Part shown: positions 7,335-15,338 of the stretch, piece after piece
Position numbering within the stretch: position 1 is the first letter of the stretch
Layout: each line of letters opens with the position of its first letter
Assembly (NCBI RefSeq): GCF_023006505.1
Contig: NZ_JALBGV010000056.1
Location: 1-41,585 of the forward strand
Length of the DNA: 41,585 nucleotides
Origin: Neorhizobium sp. SHOUNA12A
GTDB lineage: Bacteria; Pseudomonadota; Alphaproteobacteria; Rhizobiales; Rhizobiaceae
Reading direction: 5' to 3'
The notes under the pieces: generated by a model
Told to the model about the DNA's origin: nothing
The model's database searches: none
Seen by the model: only the letters and a program-made list of their open reading frames with translations
Translations under genes and position numbers: made by a program

Positions 7335-7895
7335 TTGCAATTGGAAATCTCATCCTTCGATGCGCTCCTCAGGCAGGGTGGCAAGGCCGCGGCCGGCAGT
7401 CACGGCGTCGATGATCTGGTATCCGTGAAGCTGTGGCAGAACCCCTGCTGGCTTTCCTTCCGCATCAATTTCCTGGCGCTGCTGTTCAACGAGCCGATCT
7501 ATCGCTGGATCGAAAAAGAGTACGGGCTCGCCCGGCCGGAATTCGTGGTTCTCTATTCGCTCGGCCTTTCCGACGGACTGACGGCAAGCGCCATCAGCAG
7601 CTCCTCCGGTTTCCCCAAGAATACGATGAGCCGGGCGATCCAGAAGCTCGTCGACAAGAACATCATCCGGCGCGAGGTCGATGCGGCGGATCTTCGAAGC
7701 TTCGTCCTTTACATCACCGACGAAGGAAAGCGCATTGTCGACGAAACCATGCAGCCGATGGTGGAGCGCGAAAAGGTCATGCTGTCAGGGCTGACGCCTG
7801 CCGAAAAGCTGATGCTCTCCGAACTGCTGGCGAAAGTCGTCGTGGACTCACCCAACTGGCCCCCAATGATAAATATAGAGGAGAACGAACAATGA
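7335..7895 (+). CDS. MarR-family transcriptional regulator
   Basis: A 186-residue protein with a winged helix-turn-helix. Dimer helices come first, then the recognition region containing TASAISSSSGFPKNTMSRAIQKL, then the wing RREVDAADLRSFVLYITDEGK. This is standard MarR architecture with a roughly 35-residue N-terminal extension. The start is TTG 7335, with AGGAG at 7321-7325; no better ATG precedes the domain. Its stop overlaps the start of the binding-protein gene (ATGA). It most likely represses itself and the divergent operon through the two GTTCC-N4-GGAAC sites and is released by the imported compound or a breakdown product; this is inference from position. Confidence 0.85.
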   Translation: MQLEISSFDALLRQGGKAAAGSHGVDDLVSVKLWQNPCWLSFRINFLALLFNEPIYRWIEKEYGLARPEFVVLYSLGLSDGLTASAISSSSGFPKNTMSRAIQKLVDKNIIRREVDAADLRSFVLYITDEGKRIVDETMQPMVEREKVMLSGLTPAEKLMLSELLAKVVVDSPNWPPMINIEENEQ

Positions 7896-9484
7896 CGATT
7901 TTGAAGACATTCCGCACGGCGGCTCTCGCCGCCGTATTGCTCGGCAGCGTTTCGGGTGCGGCACTTGCCGCCGACCTGACGATCGGTGTGCGCGCCGGCC
8001 CATTGTCGGTCGACCCGCATTTCACTGCGGCCGGCACCCATGCCGAAGCGGTCAAGCATATCTACGACTCGCTGGTGAAATCCGGCAACAACCTCGAACT
8101 CGAGCCGGGCCTTGCAACCAGCTGGACGGCCGTCGACAGCACGACCTGGGAGTTCAAGCTTCGCCCGGGCGTCAAATTCCATGACGGTTCCGATTTCACG
8201 GCCGAGGACGTGAAATTCTCGATCGAGCGTATTCCGGCCGTTACCGGCCCGAACCCGACCACCATCTATGTCCGCCGCGTGCGGGGCATCGAGATCGTCG
8301 ACCCGCTGACGATCCGGATCAAGACAGACGGTCCTGCGCCAAACCTGCCGAACGATTTCATTCGCCTCTTCATCGTGTCGCACACGGCTGCCAAGGATTT
8401 TTCCGCCAACGCCGACAAGGCTTCGGAAGGCTTCAATTCCGGCAAGGCGGCGATTGGGACCGGCCCCTACAAGTTCGTCTCCTGGACGCCGAAAGAACAG
8501 CTCGTGCTGCAGAAGTTCGACGGCTACTGGGGCGAGAAGGAACCCTGGGACAAGGTCACCCGCAAGGAGATCCCGAACGATGCGGCCCGCGTTGCGCAGC
8601 TGAAAGCCGGCCAGGTCGACCTGATCTCGCGCATCCCTGCCTCCGACGTCCCGACGCTGGAAAAGGATTCCAAGCTCACAGTCGTGCGCCAGAACAGCGT
8701 CTACCTCTTCAATATCGCCTTCGACTTTCGTGAGAAGCCGCCGCAGGTGAGCGCCAAGGACGGCTCGCCGCTGCCGAAGAACCCCTTCCTCGATCCCAAG
8801 GTGCGCGAAGCCTTCGATCTTGCGATCGACCGCGAAACGATCACCGAGATCGCCATGGAGGGCATGGGCACCGTCCAGTCCCAACTCGTGACGCCGAACA
8901 TCTTCGGCTGGAACCCGGCCGTCAAATCCACCAAGGCCGATCCGGCAAAGGCTAAGAAGCTGCTGGCCGAAGCGGGTTATCCGAACGGTTTCAAGGTGAC
9001 CTTCTCGTTCACCAACGACCGCCTGCCGGGCGACAAGGATGTCGGCACGACGATCGCCCAGATGCTGACCGCAGTCGGCATCCAGGTGGAAGCGAACTCT
9101 CAGCCGGGCGCCGTGTTCTTCCCGGCCAACACACGCGGCGACTACTCAATGACCATGTCGGGCTGGGGCACGCTGACGGGTGAATCGAACTACACGCTGT
9201 CGTCGCTCGCCCATAGCAACGACCCGAATACAAAGCTTGGTGCCTTCAATCTGCGCGGTTATGCCAACAAGACGATGGACAAGCTGATCGAAGACGCCGC
9301 CGTCGAGATGGACCCAAAGAAGCGTGAAAAGTTCCTGATGGATGCCAATGCGCTGGTATCGACCGATCGGCCCTACCTGGCTATCGCCTCGACCGTCTCG
9401 GCCTGGGGCATGAAGAAGGGCATTACCATCGTTCCCCGTTCCGACGAGGACACGCTGGCGATGAACATCCGCCCGGCGAAATAA
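7892..9484 (+). CDS. ABC transporter substrate-binding protein, family 5 (DppA/OppA-like)
   Basis: A 530-residue periplasmic protein with a Sec signal: positive MTILKTFR, a hydrophobic stretch, and cleavage likely after ALA (about residue 26). The mature part has the family 5 hallmarks LEPGLATSWTAVDSTTWEFKLRPGVKFHDG and FTAEDVKFSIER, then GTGPYKFVSW and DPKVREAFDLAIDRE. ATG 7892 has GAGGAG upstream and overlaps the regulator stop. It should deliver substrate to the DppB/DppC permeases encoded on the other strand at 4512-6358, since no other permeases are near. The ligand could be a peptide, an opine or another amide-bearing molecule. Confidence 0.92.
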   Translation: MTILKTFRTAALAAVLLGSVSGAALAADLTIGVRAGPLSVDPHFTAAGTHAEAVKHIYDSLVKSGNNLELEPGLATSWTAVDSTTWEFKLRPGVKFHDGSDFTAEDVKFSIERIPAVTGPNPTTIYVRRVRGIEIVDPLTIRIKTDGPAPNLPNDFIRLFIVSHTAAKDFSANADKASEGFNSGKAAIGTGPYKFVSWTPKEQLVLQKFDGYWGEKEPWDKVTRKEIPNDAARVAQLKAGQVDLISRIPASDVPTLEKDSKLTVVRQNSVYLFNIAFDFREKPPQVSAKDGSPLPKNPFLDPKVREAFDLAIDRETITEIAMEGMGTVQSQLVTPNIFGWNPAVKSTKADPAKAKKLLAEAGYPNGFKVTFSFTNDRLPGDKDVGTTIAQMLTAVGIQVEANSQPGAVFFPANTRGDYSMTMSGWGTLTGESNYTLSSLAHSNDPNTKLGAFNLRGYANKTMDKLIEDAAVEMDPKKREKFLMDANALVSTDRPYLAIASTVSAWGMKKGITIVPRSDEDTLAMNIRPAK

Positions 9485-9506
9485 GCCATCCCAATCTGCG
9501 AGCTAC

Positions 9507-9534
9507 CGGCCGGGCCTCTCGCCCGGCCGTTTTT
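9507..9534 (+). terminator. Rho-independent terminator after the binding-protein gene
   Basis: The inverted repeat CGGCCGGGC (9507-9515) and GCCCGGCCG (9521-9529) has a 5-base loop and is followed by five T. It is strong, and would leave the asparaginase gene at 9571 with reduced read-through or its own promoter. Confidence 0.85.
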
Positions 9535-9570
9535 CTGAAAGCCTTCAAGTTCAGACGGGGAGAAGGATCG

Positions 9571-10521
9571 ATGGGAAAGATTGCGCTGGCGATCCACGGC
9601 GGCTGCGGCGTCATGGCGAAGCTCGACCTGAGCGACGAGGAATGGGCGGCGGCCCGGGTCGATCTCGGACGGTCGCTGAAAGCCGGCTGGGCAATCCTGA
9701 CCGCAGGTGGCGCGGCGCTCGACGCGGTGCAGGCGGCTGTGGTTGTCATGGAAGATTCGCCGCATTTCAACGCCGGTTATGGCGCGGCCCTCAACACCAA
9801 CGGCAAGCATGAACTCGACGCTTCGATCATGGATGGCCGCACGCTCGAGGCCGGCGCGGTGACGCTGGTGCGACGCATCCGCAATCCGATCAAGGCGGCG
9901 CGCAAGATCATGGAAAAGGGCGATGCGATCCTGCTCGGCGGCGAAGCGGCCGACGATTTCGCCCGCGAGGCGGGGCTCGATATGGTCGAGCCGGACTATT
10001 TCACCACCGAGCGCCGCGTCAAGGCGCTGGCGGCGATGAAGGTGCATGCCGCTGCGGGCACGGCGGCGAAAGCCAGCGAGTCTGAAAAGCACGGCACCGT
10101 CGGTGCCGTGGCGCTCGACGGGGCCGGGCATCTGGCGGCGGCGACCTCGACCGGCGGCTATAACAACAAGCCGGAAGGCCGCATTGGGGACACGCCGATC
10201 ATCGGCGCCGGAACTTACGCACGGGACGGGGCCTGCGCCGTTTCCGGCACCGGCAAGGGCGAATATTTCATGCGTTACGCCGTCGGCCATGAAGTGGCGG
10301 CCCGCGTCTCCTATCTCGGCGAGAGCCTTGAGAAGGCGGCCGCAAAGGTCATCCAGGAGGACCTGAAGCAGCACGATATCGGGGCTGGTCTGGTGGCGGT
10401 CGGCGCCGACGGCTCGATCACCGCGCCTTACAATACGGACGGCATGTTCCGCGGCTGGGTGACGCCGGAAGGCGAATTCTACGTTGCCACCCATGGCGAG
10501 GTTTTCCCGATCAATCCCTGA
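9571..10521 (+). CDS. Isoaspartyl peptidase / plant-type L-asparaginase (Ntn-hydrolase)
   Basis: A 316-residue precursor of the threonine Ntn-hydrolase family. It starts with IALAIHGGCG and contains HFNAGYGAALNTNGKHELDAS. The autocleavage site is HGTVGAVALD, placing the nucleophile at Thr176 and splitting alpha and beta chains. TSTGGYNNKPEGRIGD and SGTGKGEYFMR are the usual substrate-pocket segments. These enzymes cleave beta-aspartyl peptides and asparagine in the cytosol. GGGGAGAAGG precedes ATG 9571. It follows the binding-protein gene across a terminator hairpin. Position suggests it cuts an Asn- or beta-aspartyl-containing compound brought in by the transporter. Confidence 0.92.
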   Translation: MGKIALAIHGGCGVMAKLDLSDEEWAAARVDLGRSLKAGWAILTAGGAALDAVQAAVVVMEDSPHFNAGYGAALNTNGKHELDASIMDGRTLEAGAVTLVRRIRNPIKAARKIMEKGDAILLGGEAADDFAREAGLDMVEPDYFTTERRVKALAAMKVHAAAGTAAKASESEKHGTVGAVALDGAGHLAAATSTGGYNNKPEGRIGDTPIIGAGTYARDGACAVSGTGKGEYFMRYAVGHEVAARVSYLGESLEKAAAKVIQEDLKQHDIGAGLVAVGADGSITAPYNTDGMFRGWVTPEGEFYVATHGEVFPINP

Positions 10522-10545
10522 ACCGGCAGAGCTTCTGGCACGAGG

Positions 10546-10573
10546 AGCCCGGCAGAATGACCGCCGGGCTTTC
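10546..10573. terminator. Terminator between convergent asparaginase and hpd genes
   Basis: AGCCCGGC (10546-10553) pairs with GCCGGGCT (10563-10570) around a short loop, followed by TTTC. The T-run is short. It lies between the converging ends of the asparaginase and hpd genes and may act for both. Confidence 0.6.
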
Positions 10574-10595
10574 GCACCCTCTGGAACTGCTCTTG

Positions 10596-11711
10596 TTATT
10601 CGGCAGCTTGCTGCGGCTTCAGGACGCCGCGGCGGATCTGGTCTTCCTCGATGGATTCGAACAGGGCGCGGAAATTGCCTTCGCCAAACCCTTCGTCGCC
10701 CTTGCGCTGGATGAATTCGAAGAAGATCGGGCCGATCACCGTTTTCGAGAAGATCTGCAGCAGGATCTTGGTCATGCCGCCATCGACCACGCCTTCGCCA
10801 TCGATCAGGATGCCGTGTTTCTTCATGCGGTCGATGGGTTCGTCATGGCCGTGCACGCGGGCGCCGGACTTTTCATAGTAGGTATCCGGCGGGCCGGGCA
10901 TGAATTTGAGCCCGTTTTCGGCGAGCTTGTCGGTCGCTTCGTAGATGCCGTCGGTGCCGACCGCGATGTGCTGGATGCCTTCGCCCTTGTACTTCTTCAG
11001 GAATTCCTCGATCTGGCTAGTCTCGTCCTTCGACTCGTTCAGCGGGATGCGGATCTTGCCGCAGGGCGAGGTGATCGCCCGGCTGACGAGGCCGGTGATG
11101 CGGCCGTCGATGTTGAAGAAGTGGATCTGCTTGAAATTGAAGAGTTCGCGGTAGAAATCCCACCACTTGTCCATGTTGCCGCGATAGACGTTGTGGGTCA
11201 GGTGGTCGAGATAATAGAAACCGACGCCTTCGGGCCTGGGATTGCGTTCGCCCAGCCACTCGAATTCGGCCTCATAGGCCGACCCCTTCTCGCCATAGGT
11301 TTCGATGAAATAGAGCAGCGAACCGCCGATGCCGACGATGGCCGGCACGTCGAGCGTCTTGTCCTTCCCCTCATAAGGCGTGGCACCCTTGGCGACCGCG
11401 TGGTCGAAGGCGTGTTTGGCATCGACGACGCGCCAGGCCATCGCCGGCGCGCAGGGGCCGTGCTCATCGACGAAGCGCATGGCGTGGCTGCCCGGCTCGG
11501 CATTGACGATGTAATTGATGTCGCCCTGGCGCCAGACGGTGATGTTCTTCGTCCTGTGTTTCGCCACCGGCCTGTAGCCCATGCGGGTGAACAGCTCTTC
11601 CAGCTTCTGCGGTTCGGGATGGGCGAATTCGACGAATTCGAAACCGTCGGTGCCGGCCGGGTTATCGGCGGTAATCTGCGAAACCGGTGCGTCGTGCGGG
11701 AAAGGACCCAT
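10596..11711 (-). CDS. hpd: 4-Hydroxyphenylpyruvate dioxygenase
   Basis: A 371-residue enzyme converting 4-hydroxyphenylpyruvate to homogentisate, the entry step of tyrosine breakdown. It has two VOC domains. Iron ligands are visible as His170 in YYLDHLTHNV, His248 in GIQHIAVGT and Glu332 in FEFIQRKGD, with the C-terminal GFGEGNFRALFESIE helix that closes the active site. Length and order are normal for bacterial HPPD. GGAGGAG lies 7 bases before ATG 11711. It is divergent from an Lrp/AsnC gene and separate from the hmgA operon 1.2 kb away, whose enzymes take its product. Probably induced by tyrosine or phenylalanine through the adjacent regulator. Confidence 0.97.
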   Translation of the reverse strand: MGPFPHDAPVSQITADNPAGTDGFEFVEFAHPEPQKLEELFTRMGYRPVAKHRTKNITVWRQGDINYIVNAEPGSHAMRFVDEHGPCAPAMAWRVVDAKHAFDHAVAKGATPYEGKDKTLDVPAIVGIGGSLLYFIETYGEKGSAYEAEFEWLGERNPRPEGVGFYYLDHLTHNVYRGNMDKWWDFYRELFNFKQIHFFNIDGRITGLVSRAITSPCGKIRIPLNESKDETSQIEEFLKKYKGEGIQHIAVGTDGIYEATDKLAENGLKFMPGPPDTYYEKSGARVHGHDEPIDRMKKHGILIDGEGVVDGGMTKILLQIFSKTVIGPIFFEFIQRKGDEGFGEGNFRALFESIEEDQIRRGVLKPQQAAE

Positions 11712-11733
11712 GGCAAACTCCTCCTGTCATTCG

Positions 11734-11747
11734 ATCATCATGATGAT
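11734..11747. promoter_or_regulatory. Perfect 14-bp palindrome ATCATCATGATGAT upstream of hpd
   Basis: A perfect inverted repeat 23 bp upstream of the hpd start codon, in the hpd/lrp divergent gap. Nearby ATTGTGCTTGCAAT (11761-11774) is a second, imperfect inverted repeat. Either could be a site for the Lrp/AsnC protein; simple-sequence coincidence is possible for the ATC-rich one. Confidence 0.4.
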
Positions 11748-11835
11748 GCAGGACGGACGCATTGTGCTTGCAATCTTGGCGATGTTCTGCTCGATTTGTG
11801 CATGAAGTGTGCGGATTTGAGGAGTTGCATGCACG

Positions 11836-12315
11836 ATGGACGCGCTGGACGGATATGACCTGAAGATCTTGAGCCATCTGCAGACTGATGGGCGGCTGAC
11901 CAATAACGAATTGTCGGAACTCGTCGCGCTGTCGCCGTCGCAATGTTCGCGCCGCCGGGCGCGGCTCGAGGGCGAGGGGTTCATCCAGACCTATCGTGCA
12001 CACCTAAACCGCCAGAAACTCGGCCTGGACCTTCTGGTCGTGATCGCCGTGACGCTCGCCACCCATAACCGGGACAATGCCAAGCGGTTCGCGCGCCTTG
12101 TCGAGGACCTGCCGGAAGTGCTCGAATGTTTCTCGCTGACCGGCGAGATGGACTATCACCTGAAGGTGGTGACGCGCGATCTGGCGGGCCTCTCCCATTT
12201 CGTCAACGACATATTGTTGCCGCACGAGAGCGTGCAGCATGTCAAAACATCGATCGTTCTCAGCGTGTTGAAGGATTTTGGTGGGATTCCGATTCAAAAG
12301 CCCGCCAAGTCTTAA
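11836..12315 (+). CDS. Lrp/AsnC-family regulator, probably of hpd
   Basis: A 159-residue two-domain regulator. The N-terminal helix-turn-helix has LDGYDLKILSHLQTDGRLTNNELSELV then SPSQCSRRRARLEGEGFIQTY. The C-terminal RAM/AsnC effector-binding domain contains VLECFSLTGEMDYHLKVV. ATG 11836 follows a GAGGAGTTG ribosome-like stretch at about 11819. It is divergent from hpd (124-bp gap), an arrangement common for rhizobial hpd regulators. It probably senses an aromatic amino acid or hydroxyphenylpyruvate. Its stop codon overlaps the stop of the convergent MarR gene by 3 bases. Confidence 0.88.
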   Translation: MDALDGYDLKILSHLQTDGRLTNNELSELVALSPSQCSRRRARLEGEGFIQTYRAHLNRQKLGLDLLVVIAVTLATHNRDNAKRFARLVEDLPEVLECFSLTGEMDYHLKVVTRDLAGLSHFVNDILLPHESVQHVKTSIVLSVLKDFGGIPIQKPAKS

Positions 12316-12788
12316 AGATCGTCCGGCTCCGACGGCTTTCCCTTGCCCGAGCGGCGGATGACCTGCTCGATTGCGGCAAGGCCGTTCGACAAAGCCTCGA
12401 TGCCGCTCTCGCCGAATTCCGCCTCCAGTTCGGTCTGATAGCGGCGGGCGAGCTCGATCAGCTCCCGATAGGCTTGCTGCCCGGCGGCGGTCAGTTCCAG
12501 ATGCTCGACCCGCCGGTCTGCATCGTCCTGACTGCGCTTCAGCCAGCGGCGTTGTTCGAGCGCGAAGACGGCGCGGCTGACCTTGGTTTTGTGCATGGAG
12601 GAATGACTGCCGACAGCTTTCGAGGTCATGCGGCCCGAACTGCCGAGTGCTGCAAGCGTGCGCCATTCCGGCCGAGTCATGCCGTATTTCGCTTTGTAAT
12701 GGGCGGCAAAACGCAGGCCGACGAATTCGGCGGCGCGGTTGAGCCTGTAGGGGAGAAACTGTTCGAGGGCGAAACTATCAGTCGTCAT
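12312..12788 (-). CDS. MarR-family regulator adjacent to hmgA
   Basis: A 158-residue MarR protein. It has a dimer helix, then KYGMTRPEWRTLAALGSSGRMTSKAVGSHSSMHKTKVSRAVFALEQ as the DNA-reading region (quoted by its order, roughly residues 34-79), and the wing QDDADRRVEHLELTAAG. It is divergent from hmgA with a 79-bp gap holding a strong palindrome. That placement points to repression of the hmgA-fah-maiA operon and itself, with homogentisate or a later intermediate as likely inducer. The regulatory role is inferred from position; the family call is clear. Confidence 0.85.
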   Translation of the reverse strand: MTTDSFALEQFLPYRLNRAAEFVGLRFAAHYKAKYGMTRPEWRTLAALGSSGRMTSKAVGSHSSMHKTKVSRAVFALEQRRWLKRSQDDADRRVEHLELTAAGQQAYRELIELARRYQTELEAEFGESGIEALSNGLAAIEQVIRRSGKGKPSEPDDL

Positions 12789-12821
12789 GACGTTGATCGG
12801 GCGTTGATGGTTACAAAAATA

Positions 12822-12841
12822 ATGGTTACGTTTGCAACCAT
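12822..12841. promoter_or_regulatory. Operator palindrome ATGGTTACGTTTGCAACCAT before hmgA
   Basis: The 20-bp imperfect inverted repeat has arms ATGGTTAC and GCAACCAT (one mismatch). An extra direct half-site ATGGTTAC lies 15 bp to the left at 12807-12814. It sits between the divergent MarR and hmgA starts and overlaps the expected hmgA promoter (TTGATG at 12804-12809 as a -35). The natural ligand is the adjacent MarR protein. Confidence 0.65.
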
Positions 12842-12867
12842 ATCGTCATCATGGGAGGAAACAAGCC

Positions 12868-14232
12868 ATGCTGGACAAGATCGATCCGAACGCCACGCAA
12901 TTCACCGGGGCGAATGTCGAAACGCTCGCCTATATGCCCGGCTTCGGCAACGATTTCGAAACCGAGAGCCTGCCCGGTGCCCTGCCGCAGGGGCAGAACA
13001 GCCCGCAAAAATGCAATTACGGGCTTTACGCGGAACAGCTCTCCGGTTCGCCTTTCACCGCGCCGCGCGGCACCAACGAGCGTTCCTGGCTCTATCGCAT
13101 CCGCCCGAGCGTGCGCCATACCGGCCGGTTCAGGAAGATCGACTATCCGTTGTGGAAGACGGCACCTCACATCGCGGAACATTCGCTGGCGCTCGGCCAG
13201 CTTCGCTGGAGCCCTGTGCCGGCGCCGACGGAGACGCTGAACTTCCTCGAAGGTATCCGCACGATGACGACGGCGGGCGATGCGCTCTCCCAGTCAGGCA
13301 TGGCGGCGCATGTCTATGTCTTCAACACCGACATGGTGGACGATTATTTCTTCAATGCCGACGGCGAAATGATGATCGTGCCGGAGACGGGGTCGATCCG
13401 CGTTTTCACCGAACTCGGCAAGATGGACCTGGAGCCTTCGGAGATCTGCATCATCCCACGGGGCACGATGTTCAAGGTGACCCGGCTCGGTGAGGAAAAA
13501 GTCTGGCGCGGGTATATCTGCGAGAATTACGGCGCCAAGTTCACACTGCCGGATCGTGGGCCGATCGGCGCCAATTGCCTTGCCAATCCGCGTGATTTCA
13601 AGACGCCGGTGGCGGCCTACGAGGACAAGGAAACGCCCTGCCGGGTGCATGTAAAATGGTGTGCCTCCTTCCATGTCACCGAAATCGGCCATTCGCCGCT
13701 CGACGTGGTGGCCTGGCACGGCAATTACACGCCTTACAAATACGACCTGCGCACCTTTTCGCCGGTCGGCGCTATTCTCTTCGACCATCCCGATCCGTCG
13801 ATCTTCACGGTTCTCACAGCACCCTCTGGAGAAGAGGGCACAGCTAATGTGGACTTCGTGATTTTCCCGCCGCGCTGGCTGGTAGCCGAGCACACGTTCC
13901 GACCGCCCTGGTATCACCGCAACATCATGAGTGAGTTCATGGGCCTGATCTATGGCCGTTATGACGCCAAGGAGGAGGGGTTCGTGCCCGGCGGGATGAG
14001 CCTGCACAACATGATGCTGCCGCACGGACCGGATTTCACCGGCTTCGAAAAGGCCTCGAACGGCGAGCTGAAACCCGTCAAGCTTGAGAATACCATGGCC
14101 TTCATGTTCGAGACCCGTTTCCCGCAGCAGCTCACCAAATTCGCAGCCGAACTGGAGACGCTGCAGGACAATTACGTGGATTGCTGGTCCGGGCTTGAAC
14201 GAAAGTTCGACGGTACGCCGGGGATCAAGTGA
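12868..14232 (+). CDS. hmgA: Homogentisate 1,2-dioxygenase
   Basis: A 454-residue cupin-fold iron dioxygenase opening homogentisate to maleylacetoacetate. It has the family start YMPGFGNDFETE and the segment QLSGSPFTAPR. Likely iron ligands are His350, Glu356 and His386 (in PPWYHRNIMSEFMG and MMLPHGPD), with the same spacing as His335/Glu341/His371 in the human enzyme. ATG 12868 (MLDKIDPNA) has GGGAGGAA upstream; an upstream in-frame start at 12832 lies inside the operator and is unlikely. First gene of an operon with fumarylacetoacetase and maleylacetoacetate isomerase. Confidence 0.97.
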   Translation: MLDKIDPNATQFTGANVETLAYMPGFGNDFETESLPGALPQGQNSPQKCNYGLYAEQLSGSPFTAPRGTNERSWLYRIRPSVRHTGRFRKIDYPLWKTAPHIAEHSLALGQLRWSPVPAPTETLNFLEGIRTMTTAGDALSQSGMAAHVYVFNTDMVDDYFFNADGEMMIVPETGSIRVFTELGKMDLEPSEICIIPRGTMFKVTRLGEEKVWRGYICENYGAKFTLPDRGPIGANCLANPRDFKTPVAAYEDKETPCRVHVKWCASFHVTEIGHSPLDVVAWHGNYTPYKYDLRTFSPVGAILFDHPDPSIFTVLTAPSGEEGTANVDFVIFPPRWLVAEHTFRPPWYHRNIMSEFMGLIYGRYDAKEEGFVPGGMSLHNMMLPHGPDFTGFEKASNGELKPVKLENTMAFMFETRFPQQLTKFAAELETLQDNYVDCWSGLERKFDGTPGIK

Positions 14233-14318
14233 GGCGGCGCGACATTACGGTTGCCTTCTTGCGCGATCTGCTCACATTCTGGGAGCAATACCAACGATAA
14301 AACGGGAAACACTCATTC

Positions 14319-15338
14319 ATGAAGCTCGCGACAATGAAGGATTCCACCCGCGATGGCCGTCTGGTCGTCGTCTCGAAAGACCTCACCCAGTGCTCGGAGG
14401 TCGGTCACATCGCCCGGACCCTCCAGGCGGCACTCGACGACTGGGCGTATGTCGGTCCCCGGCTCGAACGGGTGGCGGACGGTATCGAGACCGGTGCGCA
14501 GCCGACCATCCGTTTCCATGAACATGATGTGGCATCGCCGCTGCCGCGCGCCTATCAATGGGCGGACGGATCGGCTTACGTCAATCACGTCGAGCTGGTA
14601 CGCCGGGCGCGCAATGCCGACATGCCGGAGAACTTCTGGACCGATCCGCTGATCTACCAGGGCGGATCCGACAGTTTTCTCGGGCCGCGCGATCCGATCC
14701 CGCTCGGTGACGAGGCCTGGGGCGCCGATATGGAAGGCGAGATCGCGGTGATCGTCGGCGACGTGCCGATGGGGGCTTCCCTGGATGAAGCGCGGGAGGC
14801 GATCCGTCTCGTGCTCCTCGTCAATGACGTGTCTCTGCGCGGGCTCATCCCCTCCGAACTCGCCAAGGGTTTCGGCTTCTTCCAGTCGAAACCGTCTTCC
14901 GCCTTCTCGCCGGTCGCGGTCTCTCCGGACGAGCTGGGTTCCGCCTGGGATGGCAGCAAGCTTTCGCTACCGCTCAAGGTCGACCTGAATGGCAAGCCGT
15001 TCGGCCGGGCCAATGCCGGCGTCGATATGACGTTCGATTTCCCGCAGCTTATCGTCCATGCGGCCAAGACACGGCCGTTGGTCGCCGGCACGATCATCGG
15101 TTCGGGCACGGTCTCCAACAAGCTCGATGGAGGACCCGGCAGGCCGGTCGCCGATGGCGGCGCCGGTTATTCCTGCATCGCCGAGATCCGCACCATCGAA
15201 ACGATCAACCTCGGCGTTCCAAAGACGCCGTTCCTGCATTTCGGGGATACGGTGCGGATCGAGATGAAGGACGACAAGGGTCATTCGATCTTCGGTGCAA
15301 TCGAGCAGACCGTGACGAAATACGAGAAGGCGGGATGA
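14319..15338 (+). CDS. Fumarylacetoacetase (FAH-family, short bacterial form)
   Basis: A 339-residue FAH-domain hydrolase, the last step of the homogentisate route, giving fumarate and acetoacetate. The metal site is seen as DMEGEIAVIVGDVP (paired Glu) and VLLVNDVSLR (Asp) in the first half. GFGFFQSKPSSAFSPVAV and TIIGSGTVSNK follow as in rhizobial fumarylacetoacetases. It is shorter than the about 420-residue animal enzyme. The gap from hmgA is 86 bp. The ribosome site is weak (GGGAAA). It overlaps maiA as ATGA. Position in the operon makes the pathway role nearly certain. Confidence 0.93.
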   Translation: MKLATMKDSTRDGRLVVVSKDLTQCSEVGHIARTLQAALDDWAYVGPRLERVADGIETGAQPTIRFHEHDVASPLPRAYQWADGSAYVNHVELVRRARNADMPENFWTDPLIYQGGSDSFLGPRDPIPLGDEAWGADMEGEIAVIVGDVPMGASLDEAREAIRLVLLVNDVSLRGLIPSELAKGFGFFQSKPSSAFSPVAVSPDELGSAWDGSKLSLPLKVDLNGKPFGRANAGVDMTFDFPQLIVHAAKTRPLVAGTIIGSGTVSNKLDGGPGRPVADGGAGYSCIAEIRTIETINLGVPKTPFLHFGDTVRIEMKDDKGHSIFGAIEQTVTKYEKAG

